NCBI GenBank assembly: GCA_021162305.1
Contig: JAGGYX010000101.1
Span: 1-8,972 of the forward strand
Direction: 5' to 3'
Source of the DNA: Thermoplasmata archaeon
GTDB lineage: Archaea; Thermoplasmatota; E2; UBA202; JdFR-43
DNA: 8,972 bases
In this document: in pieces, positions 1 to 6,387 of the stretch
How positions within the stretch are numbered: the first letter of the stretch is position 1
Layout of the letters: each line of letters begins with the position of its first letter
Position numbers and translations under genes: made by a program
The notes under the pieces: generated by a model
Database searches by the model: none
The model's input: only the letters and a program-made list of their open reading frames with translations
What the model was told of the DNA's origin: nothing

Positions 1-1
1 T

Positions 2-259
2 GAAACAAATGAATATATAATAAGCATGGAAGGAATGAAACATGCAATAGAAGCCATAGAAGAAGGAATTGGAGAAAACCTGCTTGTAATAGATGAAGTT
101 GGACATATAGAAATGAAAAATGATGGATACTATGAAGTCATTAAAAAAGCAATGCAACAGGAGAATATGATTGTGGTTGTAAGAAAAAGCATTTTGAATG
201 ATTTCCTAAAAAAATTTCCAGAAAAATATTTCATTCTGGAGATGAATGGAATTGCATAA
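2..259 (+). CDS. THEP1-like nucleoside-triphosphatase, C-terminal part (5' end outside window)
   Basis: The reading frame is already open at position 2 and ends at TAA 257-259, so 85 residues of the C-terminal half are visible. The hydrophobic strand followed by acidic residues in LLVIDEVGHIE is a Walker B motif of the form seen in the THEP1 family (COG1618, small P-loop NTPases that hydrolyse several NTPs in vitro and whose cellular role is not settled). The preceding segment YIISMEGMKHAIEAIEEG matches the family pattern of a conserved Tyr, then Glu, then an alternating Ala/Ile helix. The Walker A loop must lie upstream of the window. An internal ATG at 26 is not the real start, because the family similarity continues upstream of it. 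The next gene has its own promoter 8 nt after this stop, so the two need not be co-transcribed. The family call is fairly firm; the physiological function is unknown. Confidence 0.75.
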   Translation, partial: ETNEYIISMEGMKHAIEAIEEGIGENLLVIDEVGHIEMKNDGYYEVIKKAMQQENMIVVVRKSILNDFLKKFPEKYFILEMNGIA

Positions 260-267
260 AGGTTGCC

Positions 268-276
268 TTTAAATAT
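268..276 (+). promoter_or_regulatory. TATA box for the phosphatase/NAD kinase operon (leaderless)
   Basis: TTTAAATAT is centred about 24 nt before the ATG at 296, the distance at which an archaeal TATA box places the transcription start. Transcription would therefore begin at or next to the start codon and give a leaderless message. No Shine-Dalgarno-like site lies before 296, which agrees with this. The box sits just after the THEP1 stop codon. Confidence 0.6.
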
Positions 277-295
277 TACTGCTATATTCAAATCG

Positions 296-1036
296 ATGGA
301 TTTGGTTAAACTTGCAGATGCAATTGCAAAAAAAATAGCAAGAAAAGTTAGAAGTGAAGATGTTGCCAAATTTGGAGAATATATTGGAATGGGTGCAGAT
401 GGAACCGAAACAGTATATATTGATAAAGTTGCAGAAGATATTGCAATAAAAATGGTTGGAGAAAAAGCAAATGTTTTATCTGAAGAAGCTGGCTTTATTG
501 ACAATGGAAAGAAATATACGCTGGTCATTGACCCAATAGATGGAACAAAAAATGCGATGAATGGCATTCCATTTTATGGTGTATCAATTGCGATAGGAAA
601 GGAAAGATTGAGCGATGTTGAATATGGCATAGTTATAAACATACCAACAGGAGACATATATAAAGCAAAAAAAGGAAATGGTGCATTTTTGAACGAGAGA
701 AAAATGAAGGTGGAAGATAAGCCAGTATATTGCCTATCATTGGGTAAATCAGGAAACGAAAAAACATGGAAGATGGCATCTCAGAATACAATAAGGGCGA
801 TGGGCGCCGCCTCTCTAGAAATGTGTCTGGTGGCGAGCGGGGCAGCGAGCCTATATTTTATGCCCCGTGATGTGCTTCGTGTAACAGATTTGGCAGCTTC
901 CTCTTTGATTGTTCGTGAGGCAGGTGGTTTTGTTTACGATGCCCATGGAAGTCCTCTTGATATGCCTTTAAATCTTGAGAAAAGGAGCGGAGTTATAGCT
1001 GCTTCAAATCCTAAAATTGTGGGTGAATTAATATGA
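296..1036 (+). CDS. Archaeal inositol-1-monophosphatase / FBPase class IV family phosphatase (possible NADP phosphatase)
   Basis: This 246-residue protein belongs to the Mg2+-dependent, Li+-sensitive phosphatase family. Metal-binding motifs are visible: LSEE (61-64), DPIDGT (79-84) and VTDLAAS (196-202, with Asp198 as the late metal/substrate aspartate), followed by the EAGG turn (208-211). The length is usual for archaeal members (about 250), several of which hydrolyse both inositol-1-phosphate and fructose-1,6-bisphosphate. The next gene is NAD kinase, overlapping by 4 nt; in Methanocaldococcus jannaschii MJ0917 the same two domains are fused and the first is an NADP phosphatase, so that activity is an attractive inference here. 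I chose ATG 296 over an in-frame TTG at 263, because 296 sits at the expected transcription start of the TATA box at 268-276 and the TTG lies upstream of that box. A GC-rich patch falls at about 794-930. Family firm; substrate open. Confidence 0.9.
   Translation: MDLVKLADAIAKKIARKVRSEDVAKFGEYIGMGADGTETVYIDKVAEDIAIKMVGEKANVLSEEAGFIDNGKKYTLVIDPIDGTKNAMNGIPFYGVSIAIGKERLSDVEYGIVINIPTGDIYKAKKGNGAFLNERKMKVEDKPVYCLSLGKSGNEKTWKMASQNTIRAMGAASLEMCLVASGAASLYFMPRDVLRVTDLAASSLIVREAGGFVYDAHGSPLDMPLNLEKRSGVIAASNPKIVGELI
1021..1026 (+). promoter_or_regulatory. Shine-Dalgarno site for the NAD kinase gene
   Basis: GGGTGA lies inside the end of the upstream phosphatase gene, 6 nt before ATG 1033. GGTGA pairs with the conserved 3' end of archaeal 16S rRNA. 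It supports 1033 as the start and translation of the second cistron from a polycistronic message. Confidence 0.6.
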
Positions 1037-1842
1037 AGTGGGGAATAATTTGCAAGCCCGATGAGAAGTCATTCAGAATAGGGAAGGAGATATATGAATT
1101 GCTGGATGATGCAATTATTGAAAAAAAACTGGCTGAATATCTTGGCAAAGATGGGCATACAATTGAAGAAGTTGGAAAAATTGCAGATAAAATCGTTGTT
1201 ATAGGAGGAGATGGAACAATATTGCTAACGTTACAGCATACAACAAACCCAATTTTTTCCATAAATACCGGCAGAATTGGTTTTCTTGCAGAGATAGACG
1301 CTTCAAATGCAATAAACGGAATGAAGAAGGTTCTGGAAGGGGAATATTTTGTTGAAGAAAGAATAAAAATTTCATCGTATCTCAATGGTTCACGTCTTGA
1401 AGATGCTGCCAACGAGGTGGCTCTTCATATCTCAAATATTGGAAAGCTTTTGATGACAAAATTGTATATAGATGGAGAGCTTGCTGAGAACATATATGGG
1501 GATGGAATGATAATTGCGACACCAATGGGTTCAACAAGCTATGCTCTCTCAGTAGGAGGACCAATTGTTGATCCAACATTGCATGTTTTTGTTGTTGCTC
1601 CATTGGCGCCATTCCGCCACATTGCATCTCCATTAGTAATGCCAGCTGATAAAAAAATTGGGATAGGTGTCGATAAACCATCCAAAATAGCAATAGATGG
1701 AATTGGCGAGTATGATTTTCAGGCTGGTGATATGCTTGAAATTGAGAAATCCAAAAATGTGGCAAGATTTGTTAAATTAAAAAATACATTTTATAGCAGA
1801 CTTTATAAAAAGTTAAGTTTTAGAATGCCTGAAATAAAATGA
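1033..1842 (+). CDS. nadK: NAD kinase (ATP/polyphosphate-NAD kinase family)
   Basis: The 269-residue product phosphorylates NAD+ at the 2' position of the adenosine ribose to make NADP+, the cell's source of NADP(H). Signature motifs are in order: VVIGGDGT (GGDGT at 58-62), the NE pair at 127-128 that contacts the nicotinamide/adenosine side, GDG (156-158), TPMGSTSYALSVGGP (163-177) and a late IDG (221-223). The conserved stretch usually reads TPTGSTAY; here Met165 replaces the second Thr, a mild departure. The short N-terminal domain (about 55 residues before GGDGT) is typical of compact archaeal enzymes. The ATG overlaps the upstream phosphatase stop as ATGA, and the downstream gene overlaps in the same way, so all three are probably translated in a coupled manner. 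Pairing with an IMPase-like phosphatase suggests balanced control of NADP by a kinase and a phosphatase, which is inference. Confidence 0.95.
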   Translation: MKWGIICKPDEKSFRIGKEIYELLDDAIIEKKLAEYLGKDGHTIEEVGKIADKIVVIGGDGTILLTLQHTTNPIFSINTGRIGFLAEIDASNAINGMKKVLEGEYFVEERIKISSYLNGSRLEDAANEVALHISNIGKLLMTKLYIDGELAENIYGDGMIIATPMGSTSYALSVGGPIVDPTLHVFVVAPLAPFRHIASPLVMPADKKIGIGVDKPSKIAIDGIGEYDFQAGDMLEIEKSKNVARFVKLKNTFYSRLYKKLSFRMPEIK

Positions 1843-2609
1843 TTGCTCTGATATCGTTGCTGATTGTTATTCTATTCTCCATAATAGTAATCAGAATAGG
1901 AAGCGTAGCATTAGAAATGACAGGATTGTCAAGAGAAGCAGCGGCATTTCAAGCTCAATCTGCTTTTTCTGGAGCAGGATTTACAACATCTGAGTCAGAA
2001 TATGTTGTTTCTCACCCTGTTAGAAGAAAGATAATAAGATTGCTCATTTTCATTGGAAATGCAGGTGTTGTTTCTGCTATAGCTACTCTTGTTTTAACTT
2101 TTATAGGGCAATCAAAAGAAGAGGCAACGCTAAGACTGTTCTGGCTTTTTATTGGATTGCTTGCTCTATACCTATTTGCTCGCTCAAAGCTTGTTGATAG
2201 AGGGCTAAGATGGATAATAAAGAGAGGACTTGAAAAATTTACGAGCCTGAAAGTATATGACTACGAGCAGCTGCTTGGATTAAGTAAAGGATATTGCATA
2301 GGAGAATTTAAAGTCAGGAAAGGTAGCTGGCTGGAAAATAAAAAATTGAGAGAGCTTAAGCTGGATGAAGAAGGAGTCATTGTTTTGGCAGTTTACAGAA
2401 AAGAAGGAAAGGATGAAAAATTCATCGGCGCCCCTCATGGAGAGCTTATCATAAAAAAGGATGATTTGCTTATATGCTATGGACCACAGGAGGCGATAAA
2501 GCAACTTTCCCAGAGAATTAAAGGAAGAAAAGGAAATATGGAGCATAGAAAGGCAGTAGAAGAAGAGAAGAAAAGAAGGGAAGAAGAAAAAGCAATGCTT
2601 TCCTCCTAA
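1839..2609 (+). CDS. Membrane protein with pore-loop-like segment and C-terminal TrkA-C (RCK_C) domain
   Basis: The 256-residue protein has hydrophobic helices at about 2-20, 66-90 and 98-114, then a cytoplasmic TrkA-C/RCK_C-like domain (about 150-225, from FKVRKGSWLENKKLREL to DDLLICYGPQEAIKQL), and ends in a charged Lys/Glu/Arg tail (about 228-252) likely to be helical. Between helices 1 and 2 lies QAQSAFSGAGFTTSESE, then HPVRRKI (59-65). I recall this arrangement from a conserved but uncharacterised bacterial and archaeal family usually named only 'TrkA C-terminal domain-containing protein'. The SAFSGAGFTT segment resembles the pore loops of Trk/Ktr potassium transporters. RCK_C domains bind small ligands, including c-di-AMP in some proteins; no nucleotide-binding RCK_N domain is present. 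The start overlaps the NAD kinase stop (ATGA) with no Shine-Dalgarno site, so translation is probably coupled. Transport function is not shown by the sequence. Confidence 0.8.
   Translation: MIALISLLIVILFSIIVIRIGSVALEMTGLSREAAAFQAQSAFSGAGFTTSESEYVVSHPVRRKIIRLLIFIGNAGVVSAIATLVLTFIGQSKEEATLRLFWLFIGLLALYLFARSKLVDRGLRWIIKRGLEKFTSLKVYDYEQLLGLSKGYCIGEFKVRKGSWLENKKLRELKLDEEGVIVLAVYRKEGKDEKFIGAPHGELIIKKDDLLICYGPQEAIKQLSQRIKGRKGNMEHRKAVEEEKKRREEEKAMLSS
2558..2605 (-). terminator. Candidate U-rich terminator for the site-2 protease gene, inside the convergent gene
   Basis: Read on the minus strand after the TAG at 2608-2606, a small hairpin (AAAGC, 3-nt loop, GCTTT; 2589-2601) runs directly into a 35-nt pure pyrimidine tract (2558-2592) that is mostly T. 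Archaeal RNA polymerase terminates at U-rich tracts. The same bases encode the Lys/Glu/Arg tail of the convergent membrane protein. The 5-bp stem is weak, so the U-rich tract matters more than the hairpin. Confidence 0.45.
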
Positions 2610-3718
2610 TATATTGGAATTGGTGTGAAACTTAAAGCAAATATTATTAGAGCTATGGCAGCAAGAATTATGCGTGTTCTATCGAGAGGCAAAAGCTCAT
2701 TCAATGCTGGAGGATGACCTGGTCCAATCAAAAATATTATGATGAGGAGCATGAAAAGCCAACTCCCGTTTCCAATGAAAGAGATGGCAGCGAGCAAAGC
2801 TATGGCAGCAAAGCTTGCATAGAGATGCTTTTCTTTTAAGACAGCTCTCGCAATATGCCCGCCGTCGAGCTGCCCCGCTGGAAGCAAATTTATGGCTGTC
2901 ACAACCAAGCCCACCCAGCCGGCAAATGCGGTGGGATGCAAATTTATGGTATAACCGTGAGGCAAATGAGGGAACATGATTTTTATTAAAGCGAGAATGA
3001 GCAAGTTTGGTCCAAGAGAGGGTGTTCCTTTTGGAATACTTGAACTCGATATAGGATGGGAAAGATATAAACCTATTATGAGAACAGGTATGGCAACAAT
3101 GAAACCTGCTAATGGACCAGCTATTCCAATATCAAGCAAGGATTTTCTATCTGGAATTGGCTCACGCATTGAAATCACAGCCCCCATTGTGCCAAGAGGA
3201 AGCATGTTATTTGGGGGGATTGGAATAAAAAATGGTAGGGATGCTGCAACACCATGCATCTTGGATGCATAAAAATGCCCCATTTCATGTATGCCAAGTA
3301 TGGAAAGCAATGGAAAAGAGAAAAAGATGAAGCCCTGCAAGATATTTTTAATGGCAAGCATTCCCTGCCAGCTTCCATCTGAAAACATGAGGGCACCAGA
3401 TAGAGTTGTTGTGACAAGAGTCGCGATTAAGAGGAGAAGATTAATCCAGATTGGCTTCTCTTTTTTCTTCCTGTGATATACCAGAAAGATTAAGTATTCG
3501 CCTGCTCTTTTTCTGATTAATGGAATGAAATTATATTTTTTAAGTTCCTGCCTCAAAATATTAAATTTTTCATGCAGAATTTCCTCATCTGATGGAATGT
3601 CAACGTGGAAAGCTATGACGCCATCCTGCTGGCTTGCGTCATATACATTGAAATATTTGGTTACTATGCCTCTTAGCATTTCAAGAGTTTCATCACTTGG
3701 ATATGATTCCCATTCCAT
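2606..3718 (-). CDS. Site-2 protease family (M50) intramembrane zinc metalloprotease
   Basis: The 370-residue protein is predicted to cleave substrates within or near the membrane. It begins with a soluble domain of about 85 residues (acidic start, then mixed alpha/beta) and a basic stretch RKKKEKP (83-89), followed by several membrane helices. The zinc motif HEMGH is at 144-148 inside a hydrophobic helix and the third-ligand motif LLPAGQLDGGH at 278-288, the form typical of archaeal and chloroplast EGY1-like M50 enzymes. The FIPIPPNN...GTMGAVI segment (164-182) is also characteristic of this branch. ATG at 3718 is preferred to an in-frame TTG at 3733, because 3718 lies 25 nt from the shared TATA element. 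The stop overlaps the stop of the convergent gene by 4 nt. Substrate unknown; regulated proteolysis of a membrane-bound factor is the usual role of the family. Confidence 0.9.
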   Translation of the reverse strand: MEWESYPSDETLEMLRGIVTKYFNVYDASQQDGVIAFHVDIPSDEEILHEKFNILRQELKKYNFIPLIRKRAGEYLIFLVYHRKKKEKPIWINLLLLIATLVTTTLSGALMFSDGSWQGMLAIKNILQGFIFFSFPLLSILGIHEMGHFYASKMHGVAASLPFFIPIPPNNMLPLGTMGAVISMREPIPDRKSLLDIGIAGPLAGFIVAIPVLIIGLYLSHPISSSSIPKGTPSLGPNLLILALIKIMFPHLPHGYTINLHPTAFAGWVGLVVTAINLLPAGQLDGGHIARAVLKEKHLYASFAAIALLAAISFIGNGSWLFMLLIIIFLIGPGHPPALNELLPLDRTRIILAAIALIIFALSFTPIPIY

Positions 3719-3736
3719 TGGCAAAAGAAGCAAAGC

Positions 3737-3748
3737 TTAATAATAAAT
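3737..3748. promoter_or_regulatory. Shared TATA element for divergent site-2 protease and thiL genes
   Basis: TTAATAATAAAT on the plus strand reads ATTTATTATTAA on the minus strand, so it resembles a TATA box either way. Its centre is about 22 nt before the thiL ATG (3764) and about 25 nt before the protease ATG (3718). The whole intergenic gap is only 45 bp. Both transcripts would be leaderless or nearly so, and neither start has a Shine-Dalgarno site. The assignment rests on spacing and composition only. Confidence 0.5.
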
Positions 3749-3763
3749 GTTTTGTTGATTTTT

Positions 3764-4651
3764 ATGAAATTGTCGGAGATAGGAGAGAGAAAAATTGTAG
3801 AAAAAATTATACAAAAATTTTCCATTCCCATGGATGATTGTGCTGTTATAGATAATGGAAACGAATACATGATTTTGACGACGGATATGATGAATGAAAA
3901 AACTCATTTTCCTCAAGGAAGCAAACCATATTATATTGGATGGTATAGCATTGCCGTCAATTTAAGCGATATAGCAGCAAAAGGAGGAAAGCCATTAGCA
4001 ATTTTGGCTGCGATAAGCATGCCTCGAAGCAGAGAAATAAATTTTTTTGAAGAAATTTTAAATGGAATGGAAGATTGTGTTAAAAAATATGGAGGAAAAA
4101 TAATAGGAGGAGATACAAAAGAATCGCCTTTTTTAACCATAGCAATAACAGCAATTGGAATGGTAAGGAAAAATGAATATATGGCAAGGAAAGGAGCAAA
4201 AGCGGGCGATGCAGTATATGTTACAGGAAGCCTCGGAAAAGAAGCAAATCTTTATCTTGGTAACATCGACGAGCTATTAAATGTGAAGCCAAGGATTAAA
4301 GAAGCTCATGAACTTGCAAAAGCCAGAGTTGCAACAAGCTGCATGGATTTGTCTGATGGGCTGGCTTCCTCGCTATATCAACTTGCAAAGATAAATGGAA
4401 TTGGATTTTTAATTTATGAAAAATGGCTTCCTATCGATGATAAAGCGAGAAAAATGGATTCGCCATTAGAATTTGCTCTATACCATGGTGGCGATTTCGA
4501 GCTCCTTTTTACAATGCCCGAAGAGCATGAAGATATGCTGCACTTTAATTTTAAAAAGATTGGTTATGTTACTGAAGAGAAAATATTGATTGAAAAAGAT
4601 GGAAAGATTGAAGAAATAAAGAACAAAGGATATGAGCATTTTGTAAGCTGA
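3764..4651 (+). CDS. thiL: Thiamine-monophosphate kinase
   Basis: ThiL phosphorylates thiamine monophosphate with ATP to give thiamine pyrophosphate, the last step of thiamine cofactor synthesis. The 295-residue protein has the PurM/AIR-synthase-like two-domain fold. Family motifs appear in order: the opening GERKIV (7-12), the Asp pair DDC (24-26), TTDMMNE (39-45), the helix YSIAVNLSDIAAKGGKP (61-77), GGDT (115-118), MDLSDGLASSL (194-204) and GGDFELLFT (242-250). The aspartates in these motifs bind the Mg2+ ions and ATP. An in-frame TTG at 3752 would add four residues; ATG 3764 is better placed relative to the promoter, and KLSEIGER is the normal start of the family. The gene stands alone with no other thiamine genes in view, and is divergent from the site-2 protease gene. 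Identification is firm. Confidence 0.93.
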   Translation: MKLSEIGERKIVEKIIQKFSIPMDDCAVIDNGNEYMILTTDMMNEKTHFPQGSKPYYIGWYSIAVNLSDIAAKGGKPLAILAAISMPRSREINFFEEILNGMEDCVKKYGGKIIGGDTKESPFLTIAITAIGMVRKNEYMARKGAKAGDAVYVTGSLGKEANLYLGNIDELLNVKPRIKEAHELAKARVATSCMDLSDGLASSLYQLAKINGIGFLIYEKWLPIDDKARKMDSPLEFALYHGGDFELLFTMPEEHEDMLHFNFKKIGYVTEEKILIEKDGKIEEIKNKGYEHFVS

Positions 4652-4653
4652 AA

Positions 4654-4662
4654 GGTTAAATA
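4654..4662 (+). promoter_or_regulatory. TATA box for the MBL-fold hydrolase gene
   Basis: GGTTAAATA is centred about 26 nt before ATG 4684 and follows a purine-rich BRE-like GAAA just after the thiL stop. The distance predicts a leaderless transcript. A second AT-rich stretch at 4667-4680 lies too close to the ATG to place transcription upstream of it. Confidence 0.5.
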
Positions 4663-4683
4663 CACCTTTTAAATAAATTTAAC

Positions 4684-5313
4684 ATGAGGATAAAAATAGT
4701 TTATGATAATGTTGCATATCGTAATGACATGGAAGCAGATTGGGGTTTTTCTGCATATATAGAAGATTTCAAAATTTTGTTTGATACGGGAGCAAAAGGC
4801 GATATTCTTCTCAGAAACATGAAAAAAATGGGCATTGATGCGACAGAAATAGAAGAAATCTTTATATCTCATGGTCACTGGGACCATACTGGGGGGCTTG
4901 GCGAACTGTTGAATTTAAATGATGAGCTAACCGTATATGTTCCGCAATCTTATAGGTTAAAAGCAAAAAATGTTATTCCAATAAAAGATGCAACAAAATT
5001 GCACGATAACATTTTTTCTACCGGTGAGCTATCTGGAATAGAGCAATCAATGGTTATAGAATTAAATGGGAAGCTTGTCGTTATGGTTGGATGCTCGCAT
5101 CCAGGTATCAGGCAAATAATGGAAGCAGCCAGTCAATTTGGAAAACCATATGCTTTGATAGGTGGCTTGCATGGATTTAATGAATATGAATTACTTGAGC
5201 CATTGGAAATTGTTGTTCCAATTCATTGCACACAGCATAAGAAGGAAATAAAGGAAATGTATCCAGAAAAATACATTGATGGAGGAGCAGGAAAAATAAT
5301 AGAAATTGAATGA
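4684..5313 (+). CDS. MBL-fold metallo-hydrolase (COG1237-like)
   Basis: The 209-residue protein has the metallo-beta-lactamase fold. The metal motif is HGHWDH (63-68, pattern HxHxDH), preceded by the strand/turn ILFDTGAKGDILLRNM (31-46). Further ligand-bearing segments are GCSHPG (136-141) and GGLHG (160-164), and the protein ends with PIHCTQHKKEI (179-189). The HxHWDHTGG plus GCSHPG plus GGLHG set is typical of COG1237. Members are often named after a dihydropterin / ribofuranosyl-aminobenzene phosphate synthase linked to methanopterin synthesis, but that label is widely over-transferred and nothing nearby supports a pterin role. The GFSAYIED start region (21-28) also fits the family. The gene has its own promoter, and its 3' neighbour has another, so it seems to be a single-gene unit. 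Fold and metal site firm; substrate unknown. Confidence 0.85.
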   Translation: MRIKIVYDNVAYRNDMEADWGFSAYIEDFKILFDTGAKGDILLRNMKKMGIDATEIEEIFISHGHWDHTGGLGELLNLNDELTVYVPQSYRLKAKNVIPIKDATKLHDNIFSTGELSGIEQSMVIELNGKLVVMVGCSHPGIRQIMEAASQFGKPYALIGGLHGFNEYELLEPLEIVVPIHCTQHKKEIKEMYPEKYIDGGAGKIIEIE

Positions 5314-5325
5314 TTTGCTGTAAAT

Positions 5326-5342
5326 GAAACACTTTTATATCA
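5326..5342 (+). promoter_or_regulatory. BRE/TATA promoter of the mevalonate operon
   Basis: GAAACA (BRE-like, 5326-5331) runs directly into CTTTTATATC (5332-5341), centred about 28 nt before ATG 5365. Transcription would start about 0-3 nt before the ATG, giving a leaderless or nearly leaderless message. This is one of the clearest BRE+TATA pairs in the window. Confidence 0.6.
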
Positions 5343-5364
5343 CATTTTATTTCATTTCGATAGC

Positions 5365-6387
5365 ATGGTAGCAATAGTTGGATATGGAGCGTATGTTCCA
5401 AGATATAGAATAAAAGTTGAAGAAATTGCAAGAATGTGGGGTGACAATGCCGCTTCAGTTTCTCGTGGGCTTGGAATATATGAAAAATCAGTTCCTTTCA
5501 TCGATGAAGATACAGCAACAATAGCTGTTGAGGCTGCAAGAAGGGCTGTTGAAGCTGCAAAAATAGATGCAAAGGATATAGGAGCAATATATGTTGGTTC
5601 TGAAAGTCATCCATATGCTGTAAAACCAACAGCTACAATAGTTGCAGAAGCCATAGGAGCCACGCCACATTTAACGGCTGCTGACTACGAATTTGCATGC
5701 AAGGCTGGAACAGCTGGTATGCAGAATTGTATGGCTTTAGTAAAGGCGGGAATGATAAAATATGGAATGGCAATAGGTGCTGACGTTGCTCAAGCAGCAC
5801 CAGGCGATGCTTTGGAATATACAGCTGCTGCTGGCGGGGCTGCATATATAATTGGTAAGGATGGCATAGCAATAATAAATGAAACCGCTTCTTTTACTAC
5901 AGACACTCCAGATTTCTGGAGGCGAGAAGGGCAGCCTTATCCGGGACATGGTGAACGATTTACGGGAGAACCGGCTTATTACCGCCACATAACAAATGCT
6001 GCACACCTTTTAATGGAGAAGGTTGGGACAAAGCCTTCTGACTATGATTATGCTGTATTTCACCAGCCAAATGGAAAATTTCCTCGCAGGGTAGCAAAAA
6101 TGCTCGGGTTTGAGAAAGAACAGATAGAGCATGGGTTGTTATGCCCTATTATTGGTAATACTTATTCTGGTTCTGCAATGCTTGGGCTTGCAGCCACACT
6201 CGATGTGGCTAAGGCAGGAGACCGTATCATAATGGTTTCATTTGGTTCTGGAGCGGGAAGCGATGCATTTGACATTACTGTAACTGATGCAATTGAATCA
6301 TATCCTCGTCAGAATATACGCAAAATGATAGAAATAAAAGAATATGTTGATTATGGTTTGTATATGAAATATAGAGGTGAAATATGA
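5365..6387 (+). CDS. Hydroxymethylglutaryl-CoA synthase (archaeal type)
   Basis: The 340-residue enzyme condenses acetyl-CoA with acetoacetyl-CoA to give HMG-CoA, the precursor of mevalonate and archaeal isoprenoid lipids. It has a thiolase-type fold with the catalytic triad in place: Glu80 in GSESHPY, Cys112 in [10 protein letters not shown] and His233 in FHQPNGKFP. The N-terminal [12 protein letters not shown] (5-16), [15 protein letters not shown] (147-161) and the C-terminal [11 protein letters not shown] (292-302) are typical of the compact archaeal HMG-CoA synthases, which are shorter than eukaryotic ones. It is first in an operon with thiolase (4-nt ATGA overlap) and DUF35. In Methanothermococcus thermolithotrophicus these three proteins form one complex that hands acetoacetyl-CoA from thiolase to synthase through a shared CoA site. 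Arginine codons are an even mix of AGR and CGN, unlike thiL. Function firm. Confidence 0.95.
   Translation: MVAIVGYGAYVPRYRIKVEEIARMWGDNAASVSRGLGIYEKSVPFIDEDTATIAVEAARRAVEAAKIDAKDIGAIYVGSESHPYAVKPTATIVAEAIGATPHLTAADYEFACKAGTAGMQNCMALVKAGMIKYGMAIGADVAQAAPGDALEYTAAAGGAAYIIGKDGIAIINETASFTTDTPDFWRREGQPYPGHGERFTGEPAYYRHITNAAHLLMEKVGTKPSDYDYAVFHQPNGKFPRRVAKMLGFEKEQIEHGLLCPIIGNTYSGSAMLGLAATLDVAKAGDRIIMVSFGSGAGSDAFDITVTDAIESYPRQNIRKMIEIKEYVDYGLYMKYRGEI
6374..6380 (+). promoter_or_regulatory. Shine-Dalgarno site for the thiolase gene
   Basis: GAGGTGA lies inside the end of the HMG-CoA synthase gene, 3 nt before ATG 6384. It is a strong match to the archaeal anti-Shine-Dalgarno sequence and fixes the start at the ATGA overlap. 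The spacing is short. Confidence 0.65.

Noticed and set aside
263..295. TTG start at 263 adding 11 residues to the phosphatase
   Set aside because: It lies upstream of the TATA box at 268-276, which would direct transcription to begin at about 296, where an ATG and the family's normal N-terminus occur.
130..567. 145-codon minus-strand ORF spanning the THEP1/phosphatase junction
   Set aside because: It covers a clear promoter and two recognisable plus-strand genes; its hydrophobic content comes from antisense Lys/Asn codons.
3719..3733. TTG start at 3733 adding 5 residues to the site-2 protease
   Set aside because: The ATG at 3718 is 25 nt from the shared TATA element; 3733 would be too close to it.
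3752..3763. TTG start at 3752 adding four residues to ThiL
   Set aside because: It is only about 10 nt from the TATA element, and MKLSEIGER from ATG 3764 is a normal ThiL start.
4667..4680. Second AT-rich TATA-like stretch (TTTTAAATAAATTT) before the MBL-fold gene
   Set aside because: It ends only 3 nt before the ATG, so transcription driven by it would begin inside the gene.
4684..5313. Assigning the MBL-fold protein to methanopterin synthesis
   Set aside because: The label is commonly given to COG1237 proteins, but no pterin or methanogenesis gene is nearby and the fold alone does not define the substrate.
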